64,000 bases of DNA, from positions 1 to 64,000 of the forward strand of contig JAQGLW010000195.1 of NCBI GenBank assembly GCA_028292665.1, read 5' to 3'. The notes below the pieces were generated by a model. It did not search any database and was not told where the DNA came from. It was given only the letters and a program-made list of their open reading frames with translations. The first letter of the stretch is position 1; every line of letters starts with the position of its first letter. This document shows, piece by piece, positions 1 through 8,291 of the stretch. The translations under genes and the position numbers were made by a program. This stretch comes from Herminiimonas sp. Lineage in GTDB: Bacteria > Pseudomonadota > Gammaproteobacteria > Burkholderiales > Burkholderiaceae_D.

Positions 1-31
1 TCCACCATTTACAGAAAAGACGAGAAATATC

Positions 32-1156
32 ATGCTATCAACATCGATTGACTCAAGCTCCCCATCCTTAGTAAGCAGACCGCCATGGGCACCGGCTCCA
101 AAACACGAAACACAGGATATGGCGGCGTCCACATCTACTGGAAAGAAGACTGAAAGAAGATATGACACGACGGTAAAGGCGCTAGGCACACTCAGTATTC
201 GTCCGCGCGCATTCCCCAAACTTACAATTCCCGCCAACATCCCTGGCATCCGGAAATTTGTTCCGGTAGGCGTTCTAGGGGGCATGGGACCGTTGGCCAC
301 GCTTGATCTTGAAGAGAAATTGCGGCAGGCCGCTCTTGCGATTGATCCGTGCAAAACCGACCAGGACAATATAGGAATCATTTCATTTAACATGCCTCAT
401 GCGATCAATGATCGGACTGAGTATCTCAATAGAATTGACAAAAATGAAGTGCCCGAACAGGAATGGAACGATCACCTGCTTTCCTCAAACCCGGAGAATC
501 CGCTATGGGGTCTGCTGTCAGTCGCAAAAGCGCTTGAAAATGCTGGTGCCCATTTCCTGATCATGCCTTGCAATACAGCTCATATGTATCATCCTGTGCT
601 GGAAAGCCAGCTTGATGTTCCAATATTGCATATTGCGGACGCGGCGTTGGAAGCCCTGCAACAAGCAAAGCCTGGTGCGACAAAAGTAGGACTGCTTGCG
701 ACTACAGGAACCGTCAACAATGGGCTCTATACAGACCGAGCAAACATAAATTATCCGGAAGTGGAATGGGTCTATCCTGACCCAAAATCGCAAAAGGATG
801 AGGTGATGAAAGGAATATACGATGGCGTCAAGAAAAACGATATGGCACTCGGAAAGAGCTCTTTTCAATCCGTCATGTGGCGGATGATTCATGGTGAGAA
901 TCCCGATGCCATTGTCCTTGGTTGCACGGAGATTCCTCTGGTTGTGCAACAGAAGGATTATCCAAGTACGATTGTTATCGACGCTACTCAAGCCCTTGCA
1001 GAGATGGCGGCAAGGTACTCCATGAAATTAGCGGCTCAGCAGCTACGGCGCAATTCGACAACTGCGGAACGCACCAAACCCGAGCCTGTGCGCACGCCAT
1101 CAACCGGAGGGAGCGCCAAGATGAAGGCAGATGAGGTGCCGGAGTCGGTGTTATGA
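32..1156 (+). CDS. Aspartate/glutamate racemase-like protein with long terminal extensions; candidate type III effector
   Basis: Residues about 77-332 form an Asp/Glu racemase domain (PLP-independent, two-cysteine mechanism that interconverts L- and D-aspartate or glutamate). The glycine-rich start VLGGMGP is at 81-87, the first catalytic Cys at 180 in MPCNTAH and the second at 298 in VLGCTEIPL, so both acid/base cysteines are present. Typical members are about 230-250 residues. This one is 374, with some 76 extra N-terminal residues rich in Ser, Thr and Pro and without a Sec signal, and a 42-residue polar tail. The next gene encodes a CesT-like secretion chaperone, which suggests the N-terminal tail is a type III secretion and chaperone-binding region; that is inference. 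Base composition looks lower in GC than the following genes. The start is preceded by GACGAGAAA; upstream context is cut by the window edge. Alternative: an ordinary cytosolic racemase with unusual tails. Confidence 0.8.
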   Translation: MLSTSIDSSSPSLVSRPPWAPAPKHETQDMAASTSTGKKTERRYDTTVKALGTLSIRPRAFPKLTIPANIPGIRKFVPVGVLGGMGPLATLDLEEKLRQAALAIDPCKTDQDNIGIISFNMPHAINDRTEYLNRIDKNEVPEQEWNDHLLSSNPENPLWGLLSVAKALENAGAHFLIMPCNTAHMYHPVLESQLDVPILHIADAALEALQQAKPGATKVGLLATTGTVNNGLYTDRANINYPEVEWVYPDPKSQKDEVMKGIYDGVKKNDMALGKSSFQSVMWRMIHGENPDAIVLGCTEIPLVVQQKDYPSTIVIDATQALAEMAARYSMKLAAQQLRRNSTTAERTKPEPVRTPSTGGSAKMKADEVPESVL

Positions 1157-1409
1157 CGAATTGACTGCGCCGAAAACGCCGGAGGCCACTGTTATCCTCC
1201 GTGTCAATTTATATCGTTCGATCTTAAGACGGTTGGCACGGGTTTCGACGGCCGACGCCTTGTACAACGGATTTCTTGTGCGTGGAGCATATGCTGAAAT
1301 CGCGGCGGTCTTTCGAAATACTGAAGCGAATGTCTGTAACACGTCCAGAATGGACAACACGCGAAGCATTTGAATCCTAGTTGCCATACGACATACGACG
1401 GGGAAGAAA

Positions 1410-1925
1410 ATGACCAGGAAGTATTTTGAAAAATTGATTGAGGAATTTTGTGCGTTGGGTGAAGTCGAGGGAGCCAGCGGTATCGTGCAAGGCGGACCGG
1501 TCGCCGTCAACGGCGTGGTGTTTTCTCTGATTTATAACGAAGCGGTTCAGAAGGACGTGATGTTCGTCTATTGCGATTTTGGCGCAGCCGCAATCGGCCG
1601 GGAAGCCGAAGTATACCGTGCGCTGCTGGAAACGAACCTGCTCCTTTATCCAGTAAACGGCCCAATGTATACAGTGTCGCCGGAAACGGGGCGCGTGGTA
1701 TTCGTCAACCGCTATTGGCTGGAACATCTCAACCCGCAAGGACTGGGAAACATTCTGGCGCATCTCTCCGACAAAGCCAAGAACTGGCGTGAAGATCAGT
1801 TTCTCGAAGTTCCCCCGCCACGCCGCAACCAGTCGTCGACTGCCAAGATGCTGCGAGAACTGCCCAAAGCCGGGGGAAACCTGATTGGCCCTTGTGCGAA
1901 AAACGGAACCACGAAAACCCCCTGA
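1410..1925 (+). CDS. CesT/Tir-family type III secretion chaperone-like protein
   Basis: A 171-residue protein whose first ~130 residues follow the class I type III chaperone pattern: an N-terminal helix (KYFEKLIEEFCALG), a beta-strand block with the short segment VFSLIYNE, then the family's typical YRALLETNLLL helix, a strand pair (YTVSPETGRVVFVNR) and a final helix (LGNILAHLSDKAKNWRE). Such chaperones dimerise, bind the N-terminal region of one effector and hold it for the secretion ATPase. The residues after ~135 are a basic, proline-rich tail not typical of the family. It lies 253 bp after the racemase-like gene on the same strand; I see no convincing gene between them. The start is set by GGGGAAGAAA just before ATG. 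GC is lower than in the flanking genes, hinting at transfer. Family assignment is by eye. Confidence 0.68.
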   Translation: MTRKYFEKLIEEFCALGEVEGASGIVQGGPVAVNGVVFSLIYNEAVQKDVMFVYCDFGAAAIGREAEVYRALLETNLLLYPVNGPMYTVSPETGRVVFVNRYWLEHLNPQGLGNILAHLSDKAKNWREDQFLEVPPPRRNQSSTAKMLRELPKAGGNLIGPCAKNGTTKTP

Positions 1926-2020
1926 CGCTTTCCTGTCCGTTGATCCTGCCCGCCGGTTCCGTCTAGAGCCGGCAGCGGACTAACTGGGTTTCCTTCTAGT
2001 TCGAGGCACTGCAAGCCTGT

Positions 2021-2067
2021 GCGCATTCGGGATTGCGGCATGATGCCGCAATCCCGAATGCGCTTTT
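2021..2067 (+). terminator. Strong intrinsic terminator after the racemase/chaperone pair
   Basis: A perfect 20-bp stem (GCGCATTCGGGATTGCGGCA at 2021-2040 and its complement at 2044-2063) with a 3-nt loop TGA is followed by TTTT. It lies ~95 bp after the chaperone stop and closes that unit. Confidence 0.8.
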
Positions 2068-2258
2068 GCCACGCTGCCGAACTCCATGGCCTTTCAAACA
2101 TTCATTCCTGAATCAACTATTAGGTATGGCCGCACTTTCTTTTTCGCGATTGCCATGGCCGGATGACAATAATTAAGTATCACCATCTTTTCTTAAAACC
2201 GGTCGAGTGCATTGACTCTGTTTTGCGCTTCCTTATGGATTGTCCTAGGCTGCTATCG

Positions 2259-2303
2259 TATAATTAGTATCATCTATCGATACATTATATTGTTAGACGA
2301 TAC
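2259..2303 (+). promoter_or_regulatory. -10 hexamer and inverted repeat upstream of the capA-like gene
   Basis: A perfect TATAAT sits at 2259-2264 in an AT-rich stretch; the -35 at 17 bp spacing (TGGATT) is weak. Just downstream, GTATCATCTA (2267-2276) and TAGACGATAC (2294-2303) form a 10-bp inverted repeat with one mismatch and a 17-bp spacer, as expected of a repressor operator. The rest of 1926-2330 holds the terminator listed separately and no gene that I can see. Confidence 0.45.
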
Positions 2304-2330
2304 CAATGAAGCTTCTTTCAGGAGAAAAAT

Positions 2331-3737
2331 ATGAAACCCTTGGACCAGGATGCATCTTCCGAGGCAAATGTGGAATCAGGGAAATTGTCTCCGTCATGGA
2401 GTGCCGCCAACGTCCCGGATGATTTTACATTGGTGGCGGTAGGAGACCTGATTCTCGACGACGCGCTATATCCCAAGCTGAGACGCGAGTCGCCGGTATT
2501 GATCGAGATTCTCCAGGGCGCGGATGTCACTTTCGGCAACTTTGAGGGCAATGCGATCGACTTGCGCACGTTCGGCGGCTATCCCGAAGCAGAATCAGGC
2601 GGCTCATGGCTGATCAGTTCGCCGAAAGTGCCCCAGGATCTGAAATCCATGGGATTCAATCTTGTCGGACGGGCCAATAATCACACTACCGATTGGGGCG
2701 TAAAAGGCATGCGCTACACCAGCGAGTTGCTGGAAAAGGCCGGCATCGTTCATGCAGGCACCGGAGAGACGCTTGCCGAGGCACGAGCGCCGCAGTTTCT
2801 TTGCGTTCCGGCAGGGCGCATCTCCCTGGTATCCATCGCTTCGCGATTCGAACCGATATCGCGAGCGATCGACCCGCTTGGCCAGATTCCCGGCCAGCCC
2901 GGACTCAATGCCTTGCGCACCACACGTTATGTGATGGTCTCGCCCGAACGACTGGCTGAGCTCGCGAAAATACGCGACGCGCAACCCAAGGGCTCGGTCC
3001 GCGCATCGCTGATGGCGTCCGATGCAAAAACAGGGACCGTGACATTGTTCGGCACGAAATATCGTGCGAACGCCGAAGCAGGCGACAGCATAAGCTTTTC
3101 GTTCTCCGTGGATGAACGCGACAGGAAAGAAGTCCTGCGCAACATCCGCCAAGGAAAACAGACATCCGATTTTGCGATTGCAACAATGCACACGCATGAA
3201 CCCGGCAATTACAGCACCGTTCCCCCGGATTTCCTGCCGATGCTGGCGCGCCAGGCCATCGACAACGGCGCCGACGCATTTATCGGTCACGGCCCGCACC
3301 AGCTTCGCGGAATCGAAATCTACAAAGGGAAACCCATCTTCTACTCGCTCGGAAATTTCTTCTTCATGGAGAACACGCAGCAACCGATTACGCGCGACGA
3401 GTTTGAAAAGGATAACGTTGAACCCATGTCCATGACCGAAGCCGAATTCATGGAACATCGGCGGGTGCATGGTGTTTTCAAGGACCGCGTCTGGTTCGAA
3501 AGCGTGATTGCCGTAAATCGCTATGACGCGCACGGCAGCATCAAGGAGATTCGGCTTCATCCCATCGAAATGCATTGGAAGGACGCACGCGACGCGGATA
3601 GAGGCATCCCTCATCTCGCATCCGCCGAGGCTTCAAAGCGGATACTGGAGCACCTGCAGAAACTCTCCCAACCATACGGAACCGAGATCGACATCCGGAA
3701 TGGCATTGGCATTATCCGGATCAGCAATCAAGAATAG
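2331..3737 (+). CDS. CapA family protein (poly-gamma-glutamate synthesis type metallophosphoesterase fold)
   Basis: A 468-residue member of the CapA/PgsA family, which has a calcineurin-like phosphoesterase fold and is named for poly-gamma-glutamate capsule assembly. The metal-site motifs are in order: VGDL at 37-40, GNFEG at 69-73, NNHTTDWG at 116-123, HTHEPG at 287-292, GHGPHQLRG at 319-327 and YSLGNFFF at 338-345. There is no signal peptide or membrane anchor, unlike the Gram-positive capsule proteins, and no capB/capC neighbour, so a capsule role should not be assumed; many stand-alone homologues in proteobacteria have unknown substrates. The start follows CAGGAGAAAAAT. It is transcribed alone, downstream of an AT-rich promoter with an operator-like repeat, and converges on the acyl-CoA ligase gene. 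Confidence 0.85.
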   Translation: MKPLDQDASSEANVESGKLSPSWSAANVPDDFTLVAVGDLILDDALYPKLRRESPVLIEILQGADVTFGNFEGNAIDLRTFGGYPEAESGGSWLISSPKVPQDLKSMGFNLVGRANNHTTDWGVKGMRYTSELLEKAGIVHAGTGETLAEARAPQFLCVPAGRISLVSIASRFEPISRAIDPLGQIPGQPGLNALRTTRYVMVSPERLAELAKIRDAQPKGSVRASLMASDAKTGTVTLFGTKYRANAEAGDSISFSFSVDERDRKEVLRNIRQGKQTSDFAIATMHTHEPGNYSTVPPDFLPMLARQAIDNGADAFIGHGPHQLRGIEIYKGKPIFYSLGNFFFMENTQQPITRDEFEKDNVEPMSMTEAEFMEHRRVHGVFKDRVWFESVIAVNRYDAHGSIKEIRLHPIEMHWKDARDADRGIPHLASAEASKRILEHLQKLSQPYGTEIDIRNGIGIIRISNQE

Positions 3738-3772
3738 CGTGCACAGCAGGTGCAAGCTGAGGTCGTCGAAAT

Positions 3773-3811
3773 GATCGATGGTTGCCGCAGCCCTGTAGCG
3801 AACCATCGATC
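3773..3811. repeat. Inverted repeat between convergent genes
   Basis: GATCGATGGTT (3773-3783) and AACCATCGATC (3801-3811) form an 11-bp perfect inverted repeat with a 17-nt loop, between the capA-like gene and the acyl-CoA ligase gene, which converge. There is no T-run on either side, so a terminator role is only possible. Confidence 0.4.
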
Positions 3812-3920
3812 GACACAGTCAAGGCATCGGCAGCTGTAAATCCGGTGTCAAGATTGCGGCATGGTCTGGCGCGCCGACTTTCTTCTTGCGGATCTTGCTG
3901 TCCGCGCCGATGAGGCAAAG

Positions 3921-5579
3921 TTACTTGCTCAGCTCCTTCTCCTGCAACATCCTCCACATCACCTTCCCGGTCGCCGACTTCGGCAATGCATCGACAAACT
4001 CCACGATGCGCGGCGCCTTGTAAGCGGCCATCTTTTCATGCGCCCATTGCATGATCTCTTCCGCGTCCGCATCGACGCCGGGTTTTGTGACGATCACCGC
4101 TTTCACCGTCTCGCCGCGATAGGAATCGTGCGCAGCAATGATGCAGCATTCCTGAATGGCCGGATGCTGATACATCATCGCCTCCACTTCCGCTGGCCAG
4201 ACCTTGAAGCCGCTGGCGTTGATCATCCGTTTCAAGCGATCGGTGAAAAAGAAAAATCCTTCGTCGTCCATATATCCCAAATCGCCGGAACGGAAAAACC
4301 GCTTGCCGTCGATTTCAATGAACGCTTCCGCTGTTTTTTTGGGATCGTTCCAGTATCCCTGAAACACTTGCGGACCGTTCATCACGATCTCGCCCATTTC
4401 GTTCGGCGGCATGACCTTATGCGTTGCCGGATCGATCACGCGTGAATCGACATTGAACACGGGGATTCCCAGGCATTGCTTTTTCAGACGCTGCGCCGGG
4501 TTGGTATGGGTGGCCGCCATGGTTTCGGACAGGCCGTATCCTTCCATGTATTGCAGCCCGGTCAAATCACGCAGCTTTTGCGCGATCGCCGCCGGCATCG
4601 CCGCGCCGCCGCCCGACACGCGCTTCAGACTCGATACATCGTATTCGAACAGGCGCGGATTAGACAGAAAATCGATCATCATCGTTGGAATGCTGGTCCA
4701 GCCCGTTACGCCGTAACGGGTAATGAGCTGTCCGGCGACATCGCGGTCCCAGCGCGGCAGAATCGCGATCGAACCGCCGTTGAAGATTGCCGAATTCATG
4801 CTGACCTGCATGCCGGTCACATGGAAGAACGGCAGCACTGCCAGCGTCACCTGATCCGGCACCAATGGGACCGACCAGCTGGGGCTGGCCACCGCGGTGA
4901 ACATAAGCGAGCGATGCGTATGGATGCAGCCTTTTGGCTGGCCGGTGGTGCCCGACGTATAAGGCATGCAGGCCAGATCATCAGGCCGTGCCGCATGCGG
5001 ACGCGGCGCATGGCGGGCGGCGAGCGCGGCATGCCACGCGCCAATCCGCGGCAGCGCCGGCACATCGCGCGGCGCACGCACCCATTCCGGCACCGCCAGA
5101 TCGGTCGGCGCAGTCAGATAGTCGGAATAAGTGGCGACTACCGCATCGGACAGTCCGGTGCTGCCCACCAGCGGCGCCAGCCGCGGAAATACTTCCTGGG
5201 AAATGACCGCCACTTTGGCGCCGCTATCGTTGACGTAATGTCGCAGTTCATCGGTCATCAGCATCGGATTGACCGGCACGACCATCGCATCGGCGCGCAG
5301 AATCGCATAAAAGGCAATGACGAATTGCGGACTGTTCTGCATGTCGAGCAGCACGCGGTCGCCGCGCTGCACACCGCATGCTTGCTGCAGATAACCGGCC
5401 AGCGCTTCGACGTCGGCATGCAATTGCGCGTAGGTCAGAATCGAATCGTAGAAAATGAGTGCGGCCTTGCCCGGATAGCGGCGCGCCGAGATTTCCAGAT
5501 TTGCATAGACGCTTGTTTCCGGCACAGTGAGCAGGTACGGCAAGCCGGCGGGCCAATGAGGATAGTGGCGAGTATTCAA
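3921..5579 (-). CDS. Fatty-acid--CoA ligase (AMP-forming)
   Basis: A 552-residue ANL-superfamily enzyme that activates a fatty or related carboxylic acid through an acyl-adenylate to the CoA thioester. The AMP-binding loop YTSGTTGQPKG is at 207-217, followed by YMEGYGLSET, the hinge motif RSGDLGYMD and the C-terminal catalytic lysine at 539 in PKSATGK. Length and order are those of the medium/long-chain acyl-CoA synthetases (FadD-like, beta-oxidation or lipid entry); acyl length cannot be read from sequence. No signal peptide. It stands alone and diverges from the glutathione S-transferase gene, sharing the 5580-5797 intergenic region. Its start, ATG at 5579, is preceded by AGGAAGAGACTT, a good ribosome site. 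Confidence 0.9.
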   Translation of the reverse strand: MNTRHYPHWPAGLPYLLTVPETSVYANLEISARRYPGKAALIFYDSILTYAQLHADVEALAGYLQQACGVQRGDRVLLDMQNSPQFVIAFYAILRADAMVVPVNPMLMTDELRHYVNDSGAKVAVISQEVFPRLAPLVGSTGLSDAVVATYSDYLTAPTDLAVPEWVRAPRDVPALPRIGAWHAALAARHAPRPHAARPDDLACMPYTSGTTGQPKGCIHTHRSLMFTAVASPSWSVPLVPDQVTLAVLPFFHVTGMQVSMNSAIFNGGSIAILPRWDRDVAGQLITRYGVTGWTSIPTMMIDFLSNPRLFEYDVSSLKRVSGGGAAMPAAIAQKLRDLTGLQYMEGYGLSETMAATHTNPAQRLKKQCLGIPVFNVDSRVIDPATHKVMPPNEMGEIVMNGPQVFQGYWNDPKKTAEAFIEIDGKRFFRSGDLGYMDDEGFFFFTDRLKRMINASGFKVWPAEVEAMMYQHPAIQECCIIAAHDSYRGETVKAVIVTKPGVDADAEEIMQWAHEKMAAYKAPRIVEFVDALPKSATGKVMWRMLQEKELSK

Positions 5580-5797
5580 GTCTCTTCCTTGTTATTGGAA
5601 TCAATGAATTGCTGAAGCCATTATAAGCGGCGGGGATACTGCCGCGCCCTGCCTCGGCAGGGCACATCCGCAGCACGATATTGCACTCTGCGCTACCATC
5701 ATGATGTAAATGCGAGAAGGCTTCTTTAAGCATGCGCAAGCGCCATTTGAAATAGGATATTCCCTATTATTGTTCCCTCTTTGTGAAAGCCATATTC

Positions 5798-6409
5798 ATG
5801 AAACTTTATTTCAGTCCGGGTGCATGTTCGCTCTCTCCCCATATTGTGCTGCGTGAAGCAGGCCTTGCTTTCGATCTGGAAAAGGTCGATCTCGGCAGCA
5901 AGAATACCGCCGGCGGAAAGGATTACAGGACCATCAATCCCAAAGGTTACGTACCCGCGCTGCAGCTGGACAATGGAGACGTATTGACTGAAGGACCGGC
6001 GATTGTGCAGTACCTCGCCGATCAAGTGCCTGCCAAAAAACTGGCGCCGGCGGCCGGCAGCATGGAACGCTATCGCCTGATGGAATGGCTCAATTTCATT
6101 TCGACCGAGCTGCATAAAAGTTTCGGTTCGCTGTTCAACAGCACCGCACCTGAAGAAACCAAACAACTCGCCCGCGAAAACCTGGCCAGGCGCATCGAGT
6201 ATGTCGCCGCTCGAATCAAGGATTCCGCATACCTGACAGGCAACCAGTTCACCGTTGCGGATGCTTATTTGTTTACCGTTCTGGGCTGGAGCAACCACCT
6301 CAAATTCGATCTGAGCCGCTGGCCTGCGGTGCAGGCTTATATGGAACGGATTGCCGCACGTCCTGCCGTCCATGCAGCGATGGTGGCGGAAGGTTTGATC
6401 AAGGCATAA
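5798..6409 (+). CDS. Glutathione S-transferase family protein
   Basis: A 203-residue cytosolic GST with an N-terminal thioredoxin-like domain and an all-helical C-terminal domain. The N-terminus MKLYFSPGACSLSPHI carries the Cys-Ser pair of beta-class bacterial GSTs (GstA-like), in which the cysteine forms a mixed disulfide with glutathione. LTEGPAIVQYLAD is the cis-Pro/glutathione-binding region and FTVADAYLFTVLGW the N-capping box of the helical domain. I chose ATG 5798 over an in-frame GTG at 5783 because it gives the family's normal N-terminus. Likely role: detoxification of electrophiles or oxidised compounds. It is alone between the acyl-CoA ligase gene (divergent) and the phasin gene. 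Confidence 0.9.
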   Translation: MKLYFSPGACSLSPHIVLREAGLAFDLEKVDLGSKNTAGGKDYRTINPKGYVPALQLDNGDVLTEGPAIVQYLADQVPAKKLAPAAGSMERYRLMEWLNFISTELHKSFGSLFNSTAPEETKQLARENLARRIEYVAARIKDSAYLTGNQFTVADAYLFTVLGWSNHLKFDLSRWPAVQAYMERIAARPAVHAAMVAEGLIKA

Positions 6410-6466
6410 CGCTTCGTTCCCATATCGATGCCTCTTCAACCGCGCCGGCGCAACTCGATGGGCCGC

Positions 6467-6536
6467 TGAGGCATCAACACGCCGGAAGACTTCTGCAAGA
6501 TCGATATGGAAGACATCGTGACGTGTTGATGCCTCA
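6467..6536. repeat. 15-bp perfect inverted repeat with 40-nt loop
   Basis: TGAGGCATCAACACG (6467-6481) is repeated exactly in inverse orientation at 6522-6536. There is no T-run. Together with the hairpin at 6580-6611 it fills most of the 337-bp gap between the GST and phasin genes; no coding sequence is visible there. Confidence 0.6.
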
Positions 6537-6579
6537 AGTCGGCGGCTCGACCGGCGCCTGAAAATTTCCCATGCCGATA

Positions 6580-6611
6580 TGCCATAACCTGCTTTGCAGC
6601 AAGTTATGGCA
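6580..6611. repeat. Hairpin upstream of the phasin promoter
   Basis: TGCCATAAC (6580-6588) and GTTATGGCA (6603-6611) form a 9-bp perfect stem around a 14-nt loop. It could end the GST transcript, although the T-rich stretch begins only ~10 nt later. Confidence 0.4.
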
Positions 6612-6649
6612 TCAATCCGCTATTTTTGTGCGCCGCACAAAAATAATTC

Positions 6650-6698
6650 TTGACTTCTTGAAAACAGTCCGTAAAATAGCATTTGTTGCAGTGCACAA
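6650..6698 (+). promoter_or_regulatory. Sigma-70 promoter of the phasin gene with an operator-like dyad
   Basis: TTGACT (6650-6655), a 16-bp spacer and TAAAAT (6672-6677) make a good sigma-70 promoter. A TGC-rich dyad, TTGTTGCAGTGCACAA (6683-6698), covers the expected start of transcription. PhaR repressors of betaproteobacterial phasin genes are known to bind TGC-rich sites in this position, so this is a candidate PhaR operator (inference). Confidence 0.6.
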
Positions 6699-6746
6699 TA
6701 AGCGCTTATCCGATTATTACCCTATTGATTATTGAGGAGAAACAAC

Positions 6747-7310
6747 ATGTTTTCCAACCAGGATCAGTTTTCCGCCGCCGCCAAAGCCAATTTCGAATCC
6801 CAATTCGCTGCCGCTACCGCGCTGGCCAACAAGGCATTCGCAGGCGTCGCCCAACTTGTCGATCTGAATGTCAGCGCCGCGAAAGCTTCGCTGGAGCACT
6901 CGACCGCTGCCGTACAACAATTGTTGTCGGCAAAAGACCCGCAGGAATTTTTCGCATTATCCGCTGCGCAAACCCAGCCGAATGCTGAAAAACTGCTCGC
7001 TTATGGTCGTAACCTGGCCAGTATCGCGTCCAGCACGCAATCCGAATTCACCAAGGCTGCCGAAGCGCAAATTGCCGAAACCACTCGCAAGGTAACCGCA
7101 TTGGTCGAAGATGCCGCCAAAAACGCGCCTGCCGGTTCGGAAAATGCAATTGCCATGCTGAAATCCGCAATCGTCAATGCCAACGCCGGCTACGCACAGT
7201 TGACCCAGAACACCAGGCAAGCAGCTGATGCAATCGAAGAAAACATTACCAAAACAGTGAAGCAGTTTTCCCAGGTTGCCGAAAAACCCGCCAGCCGCGC
7301 GAAGAAGTAA
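6747..7310 (+). CDS. phaP: Phasin family protein (PHA granule surface protein)
   Basis: A 187-residue, Ala-rich, almost wholly helical protein of the phasin_2 family. It opens with MFSNQDQFSAAAKANFESQ, followed by LNVSAAKASLEHSTAAVQQLLSAKDPQEF, the usual phasin core, and ends in a Lys-rich tail (KPASRAKK). Phasins coat polyhydroxyalkanoate granules, control their number and size, and are repressed by PhaR until granules form. ATG 6747 is chosen because GAGGAGAAACAAC lies immediately upstream; an in-frame TTG at 6732 is not needed. It has its own promoter and a classic terminator, so it is monocistronic. No PHA synthase is in the window. Confidence 0.92.
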   Translation: MFSNQDQFSAAAKANFESQFAAATALANKAFAGVAQLVDLNVSAAKASLEHSTAAVQQLLSAKDPQEFFALSAAQTQPNAEKLLAYGRNLASIASSTQSEFTKAAEAQIAETTRKVTALVEDAAKNAPAGSENAIAMLKSAIVNANAGYAQLTQNTRQAADAIEENITKTVKQFSQVAEKPASRAKK

Positions 7311-7336
7311 TCAGTAATTATTCAAGCTCCAAATCA

Positions 7337-7364
7337 ACGGGCCGCCATGCGGCCCGTTTTTTTT
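7337..7364 (+). terminator. Intrinsic terminator of the phasin gene
   Basis: A 9-bp stem ACGGGCCGC (7337-7345), loop CAT and GCGGCCCGT (7349-7357) are followed by an eight-T run. It lies 27 bp after the phasin stop. Confidence 0.92.
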
Positions 7365-7376
7365 CGATATCCTCCC

Positions 7377-8036
7377 TCATCTTTTCCTGGCCAACGTCAA
7401 TCCATCCGCGATCGGCAGCAACGACAGATCGATGCGCTGGTCGGCATGCAGCTTGCGATTGAACTCCTGTATCGCCGCGGTATCCTCATCCCCGGCCGGC
7501 CGCACGACACTGCCGCCCCACAACACGTTGTCGATCGCGATCAGGCCGCCGTGCCGCAACAGCACCAGGCAAAGTTCGTAATAAATATCGTAATTGGCTT
7601 TATCGGCATCGATGAAGGCAAAGTCGAAATCGCCGCTTCTGCCTTCGGCAATCAATGCATCGAGCGTATCGGCCGCAGGCGCGAGGCGTACATCGATCTT
7701 GTCGGCAACCCCGGCTTTTTCCCAATAGGTACGAGCGATATCGGTGAATTCGCGGCTCACGTCGCAGCCGATGATACTGCCGTCGGGCGGCAGCGCCAAT
7801 GCCACCGACAGCGCGCTGTAGCCGGTGAATACACCTACCTCAATTGTGCGTCGGGCACCGATCAGCTTGATCAGCAACGCCATGAACTGGCCTTGCTCCG
7901 GCGCTATCTGCATGTTGGCGTGCGGATGATTGCGCATCGCTGCGCGTAGTTCGGCCTGAACCGGGTGCTCGCGCAACGATACGCCGAGCAGATAGTGGTA
8001 AAGCGTGTCGTCCAGGTTAAGCGTGCGGGTTGACAT
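7377..8036 (-). CDS. Class I SAM-dependent O-methyltransferase (caffeoyl-CoA OMT family)
   Basis: A 219-residue methyltransferase of the O-methyltransferase_3 family. The SAM-binding motif I is TIEVGVFTGYSALSVAL; the acidic end of strand 2 is IIGCDVS; FDFAFIDADKANYDIYYE is the metal-binding segment shared with catechol and caffeoyl-CoA O-methyltransferases; GGLIAIDNVLWGG follows. The likely reaction is divalent-cation-dependent transfer of a methyl group to a hydroxyl on a catechol-like substrate, which is unknown here. I start at ATG 8036 (MSTRTLNL); an in-frame start at 8054 would add six unlikely residues. It ends 12 bp from the phasin terminator and diverges from the DODA-type dioxygenase gene, whose substrates are also catecholic, a loose functional hint. 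Confidence 0.85.
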   Translation of the reverse strand: MSTRTLNLDDTLYHYLLGVSLREHPVQAELRAAMRNHPHANMQIAPEQGQFMALLIKLIGARRTIEVGVFTGYSALSVALALPPDGSIIGCDVSREFTDIARTYWEKAGVADKIDVRLAPAADTLDALIAEGRSGDFDFAFIDADKANYDIYYELCLVLLRHGGLIAIDNVLWGGSVVRPAGDEDTAAIQEFNRKLHADQRIDLSLLPIADGLTLARKR

Positions 8037-8291
8037 GACGATTAGCCCGATCAAAAGTAAATGCGAATGAGATTAGCATCGCGCGGCGCAGGCGGTTTGC
8101 GCTGCATCCAATCCGGTCCGCATGCTTTTCATCAATACCGATCCGCCCGGAAACGGCAGACAACGGCATGCAGCATCGAGGGATGAGTGCTATCGTCATA
8201 GCATGAGGCAAAGGGCTCATGCGCATCCGGTTTCATGCATGGACGCCATCCGGACCAGAAGCGGTTTGATTGAAAATGAATCAGGAGAAGC

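Noticed and set aside
1131-1409. Small frames between the racemase-like and chaperone genes
   Set aside because: No ribosome site and no protein-like text on either strand.
4476-5615. Long antisense frame across the acyl-CoA ligase gene
   Set aside because: Arg/His-rich mirror frame of a clear ligase with all motifs on the other strand.
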